From positions 2,604,001 through 2,668,000 of the forward strand of contig OZ251464.1 in assembly GCA_965242595.1 (NCBI GenBank): a DNA stretch of 64,000 nt. The letters are read 5' to 3'. Position 1 is the stretch's first letter, and each line of letters opens with the position of its first letter. Below, one piece after another: positions 25,847 through 37,447 of this stretch. A program made the translations under genes and the position numbers. The notes under the pieces were generated by a model that saw only the letters and a program-made list of their open reading frames with translations, was not told where the DNA came from and did not search any database. This DNA is from SP197 sp965242595 (GTDB lineage: Bacteria > Pseudomonadota > Alphaproteobacteria > SP197).

Positions 25847-27030
25847 TGGGCCGCCTCTTCCTGCGGCATGGCGGCGAATTGGGGCATGACGCGCTCTGCG
25901 AACAGCTCGATGCCGCGCAGCACCTTGCGGAAGGGCACGAAGCCCGGATTGGGCCACAGGGTGACGTGGCGGCAGTTCAGCCGTTCGCGGAATTTGTGGA
26001 TGCGTTCGGCCACGAAATCGGGCGAACCCACCAGCAGCACCTCGTATTTCTGCAGGAAATCGAACCAGTCGAGATTACGGTCGTCGTCGCTCATGGTCTC
26101 GTCTTTGGCCAGCAGCCCCTGGCGGGCCCAATTGGGATTCAGCCCGGTGGCGGCCTGGAAAAAGGCGTTGATGCCGGGCCGGGCCTCGCGTTCCGCCTGT
26201 TCCTGGGTGGCGGCGATGTGGAAGGTGCGCATGGCGTTCAGCGTCTGGCCGTTGGCGCACAGGCCCAGCGGCAGGCGGCGCCCGCACAGCTGGGAGGCCA
26301 CATCGCGATAGCGGCCCCAGGCCTCGCGCGTGCCCGCGAAGGAACGGGCGATGCCGATGATGGCATGGCCGCGCCTGGCGGCGAATTCGTAGGAAGCGGT
26401 GGAATCGGCCGCCTGCCAGATGGGCGGATGCGGCTTCTGATAGGGCTTCGGCATCACGCCCAGCGCCTTCAGCCGCCCGTCGGGCCAGAAATGCTCCGGA
26501 TCGTCGGCCACCGCCTGGGCATCCTTTTCCGACCAGCCGGGAACCGGAAAGGTGTAGAAGGCGCCTTCGTGGCGCATGGCCTCTTCGGTCCAGCATTTCA
26601 TCACGATGTCCAGCACCTCTTCGAACAGGCGATAGTTGGTCTTGGGGTCGCGGCGGTCGGCGGCGCGGTGGAACTGGATGCCGGCGGTGCTGTCGGTGCC
26701 CCGGGCGATGCCGACATCCAGCCGGCCCTTCACCAGATGGTCGGCAGTGGCGAGGTCTTCGGCCAGGCGAATCGGGTGGTAATCGGTCAGGATGCAGGCG
26801 CTCTGGCCCATGCGCAGCCTGTCGGTGACGCTGGCCAGATGCAGGCCCACCAGAACCGGATTGGGGCAGGCGACCGGGTAGCCCCTGTGCCAGAAATGGT
26901 GTTCGCCCAGCCAGCAGGTGGTGAAGCCGGCCTGGTCCAGCAGCACGGCCGTCTGGCGCCATTCGTCGAACAGCGCCTGCGGCGGATAGACCTCCAGCTC
27001 GTGGTAATAGACGTTGCCGTCGAAGCGCAT
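25843..27030 (-). CDS. LLM-class flavin-dependent monooxygenase (bacterial luciferase-like)
   Basis: A 395-residue TIM-barrel protein of the luciferase-like superfamily. It begins MRFDGNVYYHELEVYPPQ, has the family helix FTTCWLGEHHFWHRGY and the FMN-site region VKGRLDVGIARGTDSTAG. A long insertion (about 150-215) contains KPHPPIWQAADSTASYEFAA. Such enzymes use FMNH2 from a separate reductase and O2 for C-N, C-S or Baeyer-Villiger oxidations. The gene lies 24 bases after the acyl-CoA synthetase gene and is coupled to the dipeptidase-like gene. The substrate is unknown but probably an intermediate of the carnitine-type pathway. Confidence 0.87.
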   Translation of the reverse strand: MRFDGNVYYHELEVYPPQALFDEWRQTAVLLDQAGFTTCWLGEHHFWHRGYPVACPNPVLVGLHLASVTDRLRMGQSACILTDYHPIRLAEDLATADHLVKGRLDVGIARGTDSTAGIQFHRAADRRDPKTNYRLFEEVLDIVMKCWTEEAMRHEGAFYTFPVPGWSEKDAQAVADDPEHFWPDGRLKALGVMPKPYQKPHPPIWQAADSTASYEFAARRGHAIIGIARSFAGTREAWGRYRDVASQLCGRRLPLGLCANGQTLNAMRTFHIAATQEQAEREARPGINAFFQAATGLNPNWARQGLLAKDETMSDDDRNLDWFDFLQKYEVLLVGSPDFVAERIHKFRERLNCRHVTLWPNPGFVPFRKVLRGIELFAERVMPQFAAMPQEEAAQ

Positions 27031-27054
27031 CGCCTCGCCCCCTTGCCGTCCACG

Positions 27055-29184
27055 CTAGGCCGCGCCCGGCGGGCGGTCAAATCCGGGCGGGGCAGCCTTC
27101 CGGCGCGGCACGATCAGGGCGTCGGCGGCGACCACGCCCTGGCCCTGCGGCAGCACCAGCAGCGGGTTGATGTCGATGCCGTCCAGCCACGGCTCATGGG
27201 CAAGGGCAAAATCGGCCAGGGTGGCCAGCGCCCGTTGCAGCGCCGGGATGTCGGCGCGGCGCCCGCGAAAGCCCGCCAGCAGCCGGGCCAGGCGGCCGCT
27301 GCCCGTCAGCCGTTCCAGCTCCCCCGCGCGCAGCGGCAGGCAGGCCATGGCCACCTCGTCCACCAGCTCTGCCAGCACGCCGCCCGGCCCCAGGGCCAGC
27401 ACCAGCCCGAAATCGTCGTCGCGGGCGATGCCGGCGATGGCCTCCACGCCGGGGGGTGCCATTTCCTGGGCAACGATCGCCGCCGCCTCCCGGCCCTGCC
27501 CGGCAAGGCGGGCGCGAAGGCGTTGCCAGGCCGCGGCAGCGGCATCGCCATCGCCCAGCCCCAGCTCCACCAGCCCCAGCTCGCTGCGATGGGGGATGGC
27601 GTCGTCCACCGCCTTCATCGCCAGCGGCCAGCCCAGCCGCTGCCCCGCCTGCCGCGCCTCCTCCGCGCTCGCCACCGGGTGGCCCGCCGTCACGCCGAGG
27701 CCGGCGGCGGCCAGCAGGGCTTTGGCGTCGTGCTCGTGCACCGTCTCCCGCCCCGCCCAGGGCGGCGGCGCTGGCGCGCTGGGCGGGGAGGCCGGCGGCG
27801 CGCCCGGGCGGCGCTGCCAGCGGGCGAGGCGGGCCACGGCCCCCAGCCCCTGGGCCATGCCGGTCAGCGTCGCCACGCCGGCCCGGCGCAGGGTGGCGGC
27901 CTGGCCGGTCTTCATGGTGCCGTGGCGGGCCGAAAGCAGATAAAGGGGCAGGCGGTGGCGGTTCTGGGCCTGGGTCAACAGCGCCGTCACGGCGGCGTCC
28001 TGGCCTTCGTAATCGACCGCCTGGCCGTCCTGGGCGTCCAGCGACAGCACGGCCGCATCGCAGGCGCCGCTGGCCGCGATCTCGTTCAGGGCGAGGGCGA
28101 AATTGGCCGCGAAATCGCCCTGGCCCCAGGCGTCGGCCGGGTTGCCGTCGCCGGTCAGCGGGCCGATGGCGGCCTCGATGGCCCGCCGGGTAGCGCCGGG
28201 CAGCGGCGGCAGGTCCAGCCCCGCCTTCTCCGCCAGGTCCAGCAGCAGCTCGGCATGGCCGCCGGAGCCGGTGACCACCGCCAGCCGCTCGCCCGCCGGC
28301 AGATGGGCGCCCTGGAGCGCCGCCAGCACCTCGGTCATCTCTTCCAGGTCGTCCACCTCGATGGCGCCATGGGCGCGCAGCACGGCCGAAAACACCCGCG
28401 CCGAACCCGCCATGCCGCCGGTATGGGTGCGGATGGCGGCGGCGGCGCGCGCCGTGCGCCCGGCCTTCAGCGCCACCACCGGCTTGCCGGCCGCCGCCGC
28501 CCGGTCCAGGGCAGCGACGAAGCGCTGCGGCTCGCCTATGGTCTCGGAGAAAAGCGCGATGGCCCGCGTCGCCGGGTCGTCCACCAGATGGTCGAGATAG
28601 CGGGCGGTGCCGACCAGGGCCTCGTTGCCGGTGGAGATCGCCTGGCTGAAGCCGAAACGGCGGCAATCCGAAAGCAGGCCGATGGAGACCGAGCCGCTCT
28701 GGGAGATCAGGCCGACATCGCCGCGCAGCGCGTCCGCATCCAGCACATCCAGCATGTAGGCGTGGCTGCCGTGGTGCAGGTTCAGCACGCCCATGCAGTT
28801 GGGTCCGCACAGCGCGATGCCGGCCTCGCGGCAAAGCGCCGCCATGCGTTCCTGCTGGCGGCGGCCTTCCGCGCCGGCCTCGGCAAAGCCGCCGCTGAAG
28901 ACCACCAGCGCGCCCACGCCGCGCCGGGCGGCCCGTTCCACCTCCGCCAGCGCCCGCTCGCGCCCCAGGGCCAGGGCGGCGAGATCGATCCGCCCCGGCA
29001 CCTCGTCCAGCGAGGCATAGCAGCGCCGGCCCAGCACGCTGGCGTGGCGCGGATGCACCGGATAGACGGCGCCGCCATAGCCCAGCACATCCAGCGAGCG
29101 CAGCACGGTGCGCCCCAGCGACGGGCGCTCCGAGGCGCCGACCACGGCGATGGAGGCGGGGGCAAGGAGGCGCGTCAGGTCCAT
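27055..29184 (-). CDS. NDP-forming acyl-CoA synthetase (acetate-CoA ligase, ADP-forming, alpha-beta fusion)
   Basis: A 709-residue protein with the alpha domains first: CoA-binding PASIAVVGASERPSLGRTVL, succinyl-CoA-ligase-like GLISQSGSVSIGLLSDCRRF, and the phosphohistidine loop IRTHTGGMAGSARV. After a Pro/Ala linker (about 480-500) comes the beta subunit ATP-grasp domain with LGWPLAMKAVDDAIPHRSEL and GIDINPLLVLPQGQG. Members reversibly make acyl-CoA with ATP giving ADP and phosphate. As first gene of the minus operon and divergent from two acyl-CoA dehydrogenases and a CaiD-like hydratase, it may activate a carnitine-derived or branched acid. Confidence 0.87.
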   Translation of the reverse strand: MDLTRLLAPASIAVVGASERPSLGRTVLRSLDVLGYGGAVYPVHPRHASVLGRRCYASLDEVPGRIDLAALALGRERALAEVERAARRGVGALVVFSGGFAEAGAEGRRQQERMAALCREAGIALCGPNCMGVLNLHHGSHAYMLDVLDADALRGDVGLISQSGSVSIGLLSDCRRFGFSQAISTGNEALVGTARYLDHLVDDPATRAIALFSETIGEPQRFVAALDRAAAAGKPVVALKAGRTARAAAAIRTHTGGMAGSARVFSAVLRAHGAIEVDDLEEMTEVLAALQGAHLPAGERLAVVTGSGGHAELLLDLAEKAGLDLPPLPGATRRAIEAAIGPLTGDGNPADAWGQGDFAANFALALNEIAASGACDAAVLSLDAQDGQAVDYEGQDAAVTALLTQAQNRHRLPLYLLSARHGTMKTGQAATLRRAGVATLTGMAQGLGAVARLARWQRRPGAPPASPPSAPAPPPWAGRETVHEHDAKALLAAAGLGVTAGHPVASAEEARQAGQRLGWPLAMKAVDDAIPHRSELGLVELGLGDGDAAAAAWQRLRARLAGQGREAAAIVAQEMAPPGVEAIAGIARDDDFGLVLALGPGGVLAELVDEVAMACLPLRAGELERLTGSGRLARLLAGFRGRRADIPALQRALATLADFALAHEPWLDGIDINPLLVLPQGQGVVAADALIVPRRKAAPPGFDRPPGAA

Positions 29185-29266
29185 GGTTCACGCTCTGCGG
29201 GCGCCACTGTGGTTGACGGCGGCGCAAGGTGCAACATAGTTTGGCCGCTCTGGGAGGACACCGGCC

Positions 29267-30472
29267 TTGGATAACGGCAACCGCGACGATCTGGAACGCT
29301 TTCGCGCCGAGGTGCGGGATTTCGTCCGCGCCCGGCTGCCGGAGGATGTGCGCCGCAAGGTGGCGCGCGCCCGCGATGGGCTGACGCCGGACGATACCAG
29401 GCGCTGGACCCGCATCCTGCACGAGCACGGCGGCTGGAGCTGCCCCGGCTGGCCGGCGGAACATGGCGGGCCGGGCTGGAGCTGGCAGCAGCAATATCTG
29501 TTCGAGCGCGAACTGGCGCTGAACGACGCGCCGCCGCCGGATGTTTTTGCGGCCGGCATGGTGGGCCCGGCGCTGATCGCATTCGGCAGCGACGAACAAA
29601 AGCGGCGCTTTCTGCCCGGCCTGGCCAATGGCGACATCCTGCTCTGCCAGGGCTATTCGGAGCCGGAGGCGGGGTCCGACCTGGCGGCGCTGCAATGCCG
29701 GGCGGTGAAGGACGGCAGCGAGTACGTCATCGACGGCACCAAGATCTGGACCAGCGACGCGCCCTGGGCCGATTACATGTTCGGCCTGTTTCGCACCGAT
29801 TCCTCCGGGCGCAAGCAGCACGGCATCACCCTGCTGCTGGTGGACATGGCCTCCCCCGGCCTTACCGTTCGCCCGATCGAAACCTTCGAGGGCGGCCACG
29901 AGCTCAATCAGGTGTGGTTCGATGGCGTCAGGGTGCCGGTGGCCAACCGCCTGGGCGGCGAGCACGAGGGCTGGGGCATCGCCAAATACATCCTGGGTCT
30001 GGAGCGTTTCGGCTCGGCCGAGATCGGGCGCAGCATCGCCATGCTGCGGCGGCTGAAGGCCATCGCCCGCCAGGAACCGGCGGGCGATGGGCGCCTGATC
30101 GACGATCCCGGCTTCGCCCAGGAGCTGGCCTGGGCCGAGATTGCGCTTTCCCGGGTCGAGCTGACCGAACGGCGTTTCCTGTTCGGCCCCGGCGGGCCGG
30201 ACGCCATGGGCTTCGAAGCCTCGCTGCTGAAGCTGGCCGGCACCGAGGTGCAGCAGCATATCACCGGCCTGACGGTGGAGGCGCTGGGCGCCTTCGGGGT
30301 GCTGACCGCCGCACCGCCCGCCGACCCCCACAGCAACGAAGCGCCCGCACCGGAGGCGGCCGCCTGGGCGGCGCGGTCCTTCTTCAATCTGCGCAAAACC
30401 ACCATCTGGGGCGGTTCCAGCGAGATTCAGAAGAACATCGTCGCCAAGGCGGTGCTGGGCCTTACGTCATGA
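29267..30472 (+). CDS. Acyl-CoA dehydrogenase family protein (first of two)
   Basis: A 401-residue flavoprotein. It starts at TTG (29267) with GGGAGGA eight bases upstream; no ATG lies nearby. Family motifs are WPAEHGGPGWSWQQQYLFER, the FAD/substrate block QGYSEPEAGSDLAALQCRAV, IWTSDAPWADYMFGL and the C-terminal TTIWGGSSEIQKNIVAK. It is adjacent to a second, shorter acyl-CoA dehydrogenase, as in many steroid, acyl-amine and carnitine pathways where two FadE-like chains form a heteromer. It is likely the first gene of a plus-strand operon ending with the CaiD-like hydratase. Confidence 0.9.
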   Translation: MDNGNRDDLERFRAEVRDFVRARLPEDVRRKVARARDGLTPDDTRRWTRILHEHGGWSCPGWPAEHGGPGWSWQQQYLFERELALNDAPPPDVFAAGMVGPALIAFGSDEQKRRFLPGLANGDILLCQGYSEPEAGSDLAALQCRAVKDGSEYVIDGTKIWTSDAPWADYMFGLFRTDSSGRKQHGITLLLVDMASPGLTVRPIETFEGGHELNQVWFDGVRVPVANRLGGEHEGWGIAKYILGLERFGSAEIGRSIAMLRRLKAIARQEPAGDGRLIDDPGFAQELAWAEIALSRVELTERRFLFGPGGPDAMGFEASLLKLAGTEVQQHITGLTVEALGAFGVLTAAPPADPHSNEAPAPEAAAWAARSFFNLRKTTIWGGSSEIQKNIVAKAVLGLTS

Positions 30473-30482
30473 ACCCCGCATC

Positions 30483-31634
30483 ATGAATCCTGGCGCCATG
30501 AATCTGACCCTGAGCGAAGACCAGCGCATCTTCCAGGACGGCATCGGGCGCGCCCTGGCGGATGCCTTCCCCTTCGCCCGGCACCGGGAAGCGGCGGCGA
30601 CGGCAGATGGCTTCTTCGCCGAAGACTGGCAACGCTTTGCCGAGCTGGGGCTGCTGGCGGCGCCCTTTCCCGAAGATTGCGGCGGCCTGGGCGGCGGGCC
30701 GGTGGAAACGATGCTGATCGCCGAGCAATTCGGGCGCCGGCTTGTCAACAGCCCCTATCTGGCCAGCGTGGTGCTGGGCGGCCACGCCGTGCTGTTCGCC
30801 GGCAGCCGCCAGCAGCGCCAGCGCCTGCTGACGCCGCTGGCCGAAGGGCGCCTGAAGCTGGCCCTGGCCCATGGCGAGCGTCAGGCCCGTTTCGACCTGT
30901 TCGACATCGCCACCGCCGCCCGGGCCGAAGGCGGCGGCTATGTCATCTCCGGGCGCAAGGATGTGGTCCTGTGGGGCGCCGCTGCCGATCTGCTGGTGGT
31001 GGCGGCGCGAACCTCCGGTGCCAGACGCGATGCCGGCGGCATCGGCCTGTTCCTGGTGGCGGGCGATGCCGCCGGCCTCACCCGCACCCCCTGCGCCATG
31101 CAGGATGGCGCCAGGGCGGCCACGCTGGTGTTCGACCGGGTGCGGGTGGATGGCGCCGCCGTGCTGGGCGATGCGGGCGCCGCCTTGCCGGTGCTGGAGC
31201 GGGTGGCGGAACGCGCCATCGCCTTCCTGTGCGCCGACGCCATGGGTTCCATGGAAGAGGTCCACGCCACCACGCTGGCCTATCTGAAAACGCGGCGCCA
31301 GTTCGGCCGCCCCCTGGGCGCCTTCCAGGCGTTGCAGCACCGCATGGTCGATCTCTATATGGAATGCGCCTTCGCCCGCTCGCTGGTCCACGACCTGACG
31401 CTGAAGCTGGATGGCGCGGGAAGCCGCCTGGCCGCCATGGCGGCGAAGGTGGCGGTGGGCCGGGCCGCGCGCAAGGTGGCCGAGGAGGGCGTGCAGCTCC
31501 ATGGCGGCATCGGCATGACGGCGGAGCTGCCGGTAGGCCACCATCTCAAGCGGGCGATGGCGATGAACGCCGCCTTCGGCGATGCCCGCCACCACCTGGC
31601 CGCCTATGGTCGCCACATCCGCGACAACCCGTGA
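30483..31634 (+). CDS. Acyl-CoA dehydrogenase family protein (second of two)
   Basis: A 383-residue protein; an ATG five codons later (30498) is an equally possible start, as neither has a clear ribosome site and initiation may be coupled to the gene ending ten bases upstream. The sequence has AAPFPEDCGGLGGGPVETML, a GRKDVVLWGAAADLLVVAA segment, the helix RQFGRPLGAFQALQHRMVDL and the C-terminal QLHGGIGMTAELPVGHHLKR. Compared with the first gene it looks like the diverged partner chain of a heteromeric dehydrogenase; which chain carries the catalytic base was not determined. Confidence 0.9.
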   Translation: MNPGAMNLTLSEDQRIFQDGIGRALADAFPFARHREAAATADGFFAEDWQRFAELGLLAAPFPEDCGGLGGGPVETMLIAEQFGRRLVNSPYLASVVLGGHAVLFAGSRQQRQRLLTPLAEGRLKLALAHGERQARFDLFDIATAARAEGGGYVISGRKDVVLWGAAADLLVVAARTSGARRDAGGIGLFLVAGDAAGLTRTPCAMQDGARAATLVFDRVRVDGAAVLGDAGAALPVLERVAERAIAFLCADAMGSMEEVHATTLAYLKTRRQFGRPLGAFQALQHRMVDLYMECAFARSLVHDLTLKLDGAGSRLAAMAAKVAVGRAARKVAEEGVQLHGGIGMTAELPVGHHLKRAMAMNAAFGDARHHLAAYGRHIRDNP

Positions 31635-31684
31635 GAACGCCCGGACAGGAACGCCCAGGAACGCCTGAATAAGGAGAATATGCC

Positions 31685-32485
31685 ATGGCCGAAGCCGTCA
31701 CCTGCCAGCGCCGCGGCAAGGTGCTGGAGATCACGCTGGACCGGCCGCCGGTCAACGCCATCGACGCCGCCACCTCGCTGGCGCTCTACCGCGCCTTCCG
31801 CCGGCTGCAGGACGATGACGGCCTCATGGTCGCCATCGTCACCGGCGCCGGCCAGCGCTGCTTTTCCGCCGGCTGGGATCTGAAGGCGGTGGCGGCGGCC
31901 GAAAGGCTGGGCGAGGTCGATGTGGAGGAATCGCCGGGCGGCTTCGCCGGCATCGTCGAGTTCTGGGATCTGCACAAGCCGGTGATCGCCGCCGTCAACG
32001 GCGTCGCCATCGGCGGCGGCTTCGAACTGGCCCTGGCCGCCGACATTCTGCTGGCGGCGGATCACGCCGAATTCTGGCTGCCGGAGATGCAGCGCGGCTT
32101 CCTGGCCAGCGCCGGCGCCATCCAGCGCCTGCCCCGCCGCATCCCCTACAATGTCGCCATGGACCTTTTCCTCACCGGCCGCCACATGGACGCCGAAGAG
32201 GCGAAGGGCTGGGGCCTGGTGCGCGAGGTGGTGGCGCCCGACCGGCTGATGGAACGCGCCCGCGAACTGGCCGACAACCTGGCCGAAAGCGCGCCGCTGG
32301 CCTTGCAGGCCATGAAGGCGATCATGCCCGCCATCATGACCCTGCCGCTGCCGCAGGCGATGCAGAAGACCAAACCCGGCAACAGCGGCGTTGCCGTCTA
32401 TGAGCGGATGATGGCCTCCGAAGACGCCATCGAAGGCCCGCGCGCCTTCACGGAAAAGCGCAAGCCGGTCTGGAAAGGGCGCTAG
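31685..32485 (+). CDS. caiD: CaiD-like enoyl-CoA hydratase (carnitinyl-CoA dehydratase family)
   Basis: A 266-residue crotonase-fold protein with AAGGAGAA before the ATG. The oxyanion-hole segments are GQRCFSAGWDLKAVA and NGVAIGGGFELALAADI. The C-terminal block SEDAIEGPRAF followed by EKRKPVWKGR is almost the same as the end of E. coli CaiD, which converts carnitinyl-CoA and crotonobetainyl-CoA. It ends the plus operon with two acyl-CoA dehydrogenases. No CaiB-type CoA transferase or CaiC ligase is in view; the NDP-forming synthetase across the divergent promoter could supply the CoA ester. Its TAG lies in a CTAG shared with the convergent queA stop. Confidence 0.85.
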   Translation: MAEAVTCQRRGKVLEITLDRPPVNAIDAATSLALYRAFRRLQDDDGLMVAIVTGAGQRCFSAGWDLKAVAAAERLGEVDVEESPGGFAGIVEFWDLHKPVIAAVNGVAIGGGFELALAADILLAADHAEFWLPEMQRGFLASAGAIQRLPRRIPYNVAMDLFLTGRHMDAEEAKGWGLVREVVAPDRLMERARELADNLAESAPLALQAMKAIMPAIMTLPLPQAMQKTKPGNSGVAVYERMMASEDAIEGPRAFTEKRKPVWKGR

Positions 32486-33510
32486 CGCCGCGCCAGAAGG
32501 CAGGCGTCGCCGTAGCTGTAGAAGCGGTAGCGGCACCGGATGGCCTCGGCATAGGCCGCCTTCATGGTGTCGATGCCGGCGAAGGCGCAGACCAGCATGA
32601 ACAGGGTCGAGCGCGGCAGGTGGAAATTGGTCACCATCAGGTCCACGGCGGCGAAGCGGTGGCCGGGGGCGATGAAGAGCGAGGTGCGGCCTTCGAAGGG
32701 GCGCACCCGCCCGGCGGCGCAGGCGGCGCTTTCCAGCAGCCGCACACAGGTGGTGCCGACGGCGACGATGCGCCCGCCGGCGGCGCGGCAGGCGGCGATC
32801 TTCTCCGCCGTGGTGGCTGTCAGGCGGCCCCATTCGGCGTGCATGACATGATCGTCGCTGTCTGCCACCCGCAGCGGCAGGAAGGTGCCCGGCCCGACAT
32901 GAAGCGTGACCTTCTCGATATCGACGCCCCTGGCCGCCAGGCGGGAAAGCAGCCCGGCGGTGAAGTGCAGCCCGGCGGTGGGCGCGGCGACGGCACCGGG
33001 ATGGGCGGCGAAGACGGTCTGGTAATCGCTGCGGTCGCGCTCGTCGCCGCCGCGCCGGAGGTAGGGCGGCAGCGGCATGGTGCCGTGGCGCTCCAGCAGC
33101 GCGCCCAACGGCTGCCCGCCGGTCTCGAAGGCCAGCGTGACCTCGCCGCGCTGGCCCCTGGCCGCGACCGTGGCGGCGAAACCGGCGGCGATGGCGATGC
33201 GCGCGCCCGGCGCCAGCTTGCGGGCGGGCCTGGCCAGCGCCCTCCAGAGGCCGCCGTCCATGGGCGCGATCAAGGTCGCCTCCACCCGCCCGCGCGCCGT
33301 CTCGCCGATAAGCCGGGCCGGCAGCACGCGGGTGTCGTTGACCACCAGCAGATCGCCCCTGGCCAGCAATTCGGGAAGGTCGTGGAAGGTGCGATGGGCG
33401 AGGGCGCCGTCCTGCGCCACCGTCAGCAGGCGGCTGGCGTCGCGCGGCTGGGCCGGGCGGCTGGCGATCAGGGTGCGCGGCAGGTCGAAATCGAACCGCT
33501 CGAGGCGCAT
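32482..33510 (-). CDS. queA: S-adenosylmethionine:tRNA ribosyltransferase-isomerase
   Basis: A 342-residue protein with clear QueA signatures: MRLERFDFDLPRTLIASRPA at the start, LLVVNDTRVLPARLIGE, PTAGLHFTAGLLSRLAARGV, VGPGTFLPLRVADSDDHVMH and the terminal YRFYSYGDACLL. It transfers the ribosyl part of SAM to preQ1 in tRNA during queuosine synthesis. It lies four bases after coaD in the gyrA-coaD-queA run common in Alphaproteobacteria; tgt, which often follows, is absent here. The convergent caiD-like gene shares its stop position. Confidence 0.97.
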   Translation of the reverse strand: MRLERFDFDLPRTLIASRPAQPRDASRLLTVAQDGALAHRTFHDLPELLARGDLLVVNDTRVLPARLIGETARGRVEATLIAPMDGGLWRALARPARKLAPGARIAIAAGFAATVAARGQRGEVTLAFETGGQPLGALLERHGTMPLPPYLRRGGDERDRSDYQTVFAAHPGAVAAPTAGLHFTAGLLSRLAARGVDIEKVTLHVGPGTFLPLRVADSDDHVMHAEWGRLTATTAEKIAACRAAGGRIVAVGTTCVRLLESAACAAGRVRPFEGRTSLFIAPGHRFAAVDLMVTNFHLPRSTLFMLVCAFAGIDTMKAAYAEAIRCRYRFYSYGDACLLARR

Positions 33511-33514
33511 CGGG

Positions 33515-34053
33515 TCAGCCGTCGGGCCGCCGGGCGGCCTTGCCTGCGCGCCGCCTGGCCACCGCCGCCGCCAGCCGGTGGCCCACCCGTTGCGGCACGA
33601 AGCTGCTGAAATCGCCGCCCAGCAGCGCCACTTCCTTGACCAGCCGGGAGGCGATGAAGGTGTGGCGTTCCGACGCCATCAGGAACACGGTTTCGATGGC
33701 GGGCTTCATGCGCGCGTTCATGCCCGCCATCTGGAACTCATAGTCGAAATCGCTCACCGCGCGCAGGCCGCGCACGATGGTGCAGGCACCGCAGGCATCG
33801 GCGAACTCCACCAGCAGGCCTTCGATGGGCCGCACCTCCAGCTGGGCCAGGCCGGGGCCGGCGGGCAGGCCGGCGAGCTCCTCGCGCAGCATGGCGAGGC
33901 GCTCTTCCAGCGCGAACAGCGGGTTTTTGCCGGTGTTGACCGCCACGGCGACGATCAGCCGGTCCATCAGGCGGCGCGCCCGGGCGACGATGTCGAGATG
34001 GCCGGTCGTCACCGGATCGAAGGAGCCCGGATAGATGCCGATTCTGGCCCCGG

Positions 34054-34057
<4 letters not shown>
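33515..34057 (-). CDS. coaD: Pantetheine-phosphate adenylyltransferase
   Basis: A 180-residue protein, slightly longer than the usual 160 because of a basic C-terminal tail (RRRAGKAARRPDG). It has the nucleotidyltransferase motif IYPGSFDPVTTGHLDI, IVRGLRAVSDFDYEFQMAGM, ETVFLMAS and SSRLVKEVA-like SRLVKEVALLGGDFSSFVP. It makes dephospho-CoA from phosphopantetheine and ATP. The start overlaps the gyrA stop by four bases. Confidence 0.97.
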
Positions 34058-36756
<2,699 letters not shown>

Positions 36757-36899
36757 GCGCTCAGCCGGAAATGTTGGCGGACATGTTGGAATGTGGCGGC
36801 AGCGGCAAGGCGGCGTGCCAGAGGCGCAGGGCCGCCGGCTTCATAGCACCCGCCGCCGCCGACGGCAAACCGCGCGGGCGCTGCCATGCGGGGGGCAGG

Positions 36900-36918
36900 C
36901 CCCCCCCCCCCCCCCCCC
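36900..36918. repeat. 19-base homopolymeric C tract (G19 on the gene strand)
   Basis: A pure run of 19 C on the plus strand lies between ssb and gyrA, about 145 bases before the gyrA start. Next to it GGGGGG-CAGG-CCCCCC can fold as a perfect six-pair hairpin. Both genes are on the minus strand, so the transcript would carry G19. Such runs are prone to slippage and assembly error. Confidence 0.9.
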
Positions 36919-36946
36919 GCCCGACCGCGACCGGGCAGGCACGGGC

Positions 36947-37432
36947 CTAGAACGGGATGTCGTCGTCCATGTCGGCGCCGGCATCGAAATCGCCGCCACG
37001 AGGGCCGGCGCGGGGATCGCCGGGGGGGGCGCCGGCCCCCTGCGCCGGATCCTGGCCACCGTTGCGCATGGCGGCGCCGTTGCCGCGCCCGTCCAGCATC
37101 GACATATGGCCATTGAAGCCGCGCAGCACGACCTCGGTGCTGTAGCGGTCCTGCCCGCTTTGGTCCTGCCATTTGCGCGTCTGCAGCTGGCCTTCCAGGT
37201 AAACCTTGCTGCCCTTGTGCAGGTAGTTCTCGGCGATCTCGGCCAGCTTGCCGAAGATCACCACCCGGTGCCATTCGGTGCGCTCGCGCCGCTCTCCGGT
37301 CTGGCGGTCGTTCCACTGTTCCGAGGTGGCGACCGACAGATTGGCGACCGCGTCGCCGCTCGGCATCCGCCGCATTTCGGGATCGCGGCCCAGATTGCCG
37401 ACCAGGATGACCTTGTTGACGCTGCCTGACAT
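36947..37432 (-). CDS. ssb: Single-stranded DNA-binding protein
   Basis: A 161-residue protein. The ATG at 37432 is chosen because MSGSVNKVILVGNLGRDPEM is the standard SSB start and GGAGAG lies upstream. The OB fold is followed by a Gly/Asn/Pro-rich disordered tail and the acidic tip DMDDDIPF, used to recruit repair and replication proteins. It is divergent from uvrA, with a LexA-type site covering its ribosome-binding site. Confidence 0.97.
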   Translation of the reverse strand: MSGSVNKVILVGNLGRDPEMRRMPSGDAVANLSVATSEQWNDRQTGERRERTEWHRVVIFGKLAEIAENYLHKGSKVYLEGQLQTRKWQDQSGQDRYSTEVVLRGFNGHMSMLDGRGNGAAMRNGGQDPAQGAGAPPGDPRAGPRGGDFDAGADMDDDIPF

Positions 37433-37447
37433 GTTCGCTCTCCGTTC
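37433..37447. promoter_or_regulatory. LexA (SOS) box, alphaproteobacterial type
   Basis: GTTC-N7-GTTC with spacer GCTCTCC. Seen from ssb it is GAAC-N7-GAAC, ends next to the ATG and contains the GGAGAG ribosome site. GTTC-N7-GTTC is the established LexA target in many Alphaproteobacteria, and ssb/uvrA are classic SOS genes. LexA bound here would directly cover the start of ssb; uvrA starts 165 bases away on the other side. Confidence 0.7.

Noticed and set aside
25879..29274. An 1131-codon plus-strand open frame
   Set aside because: It lies opposite the luciferase-like and acyl-CoA synthetase genes, has low-complexity Gly/Gln/Arg/His content and no family resemblance: an antisense shadow.
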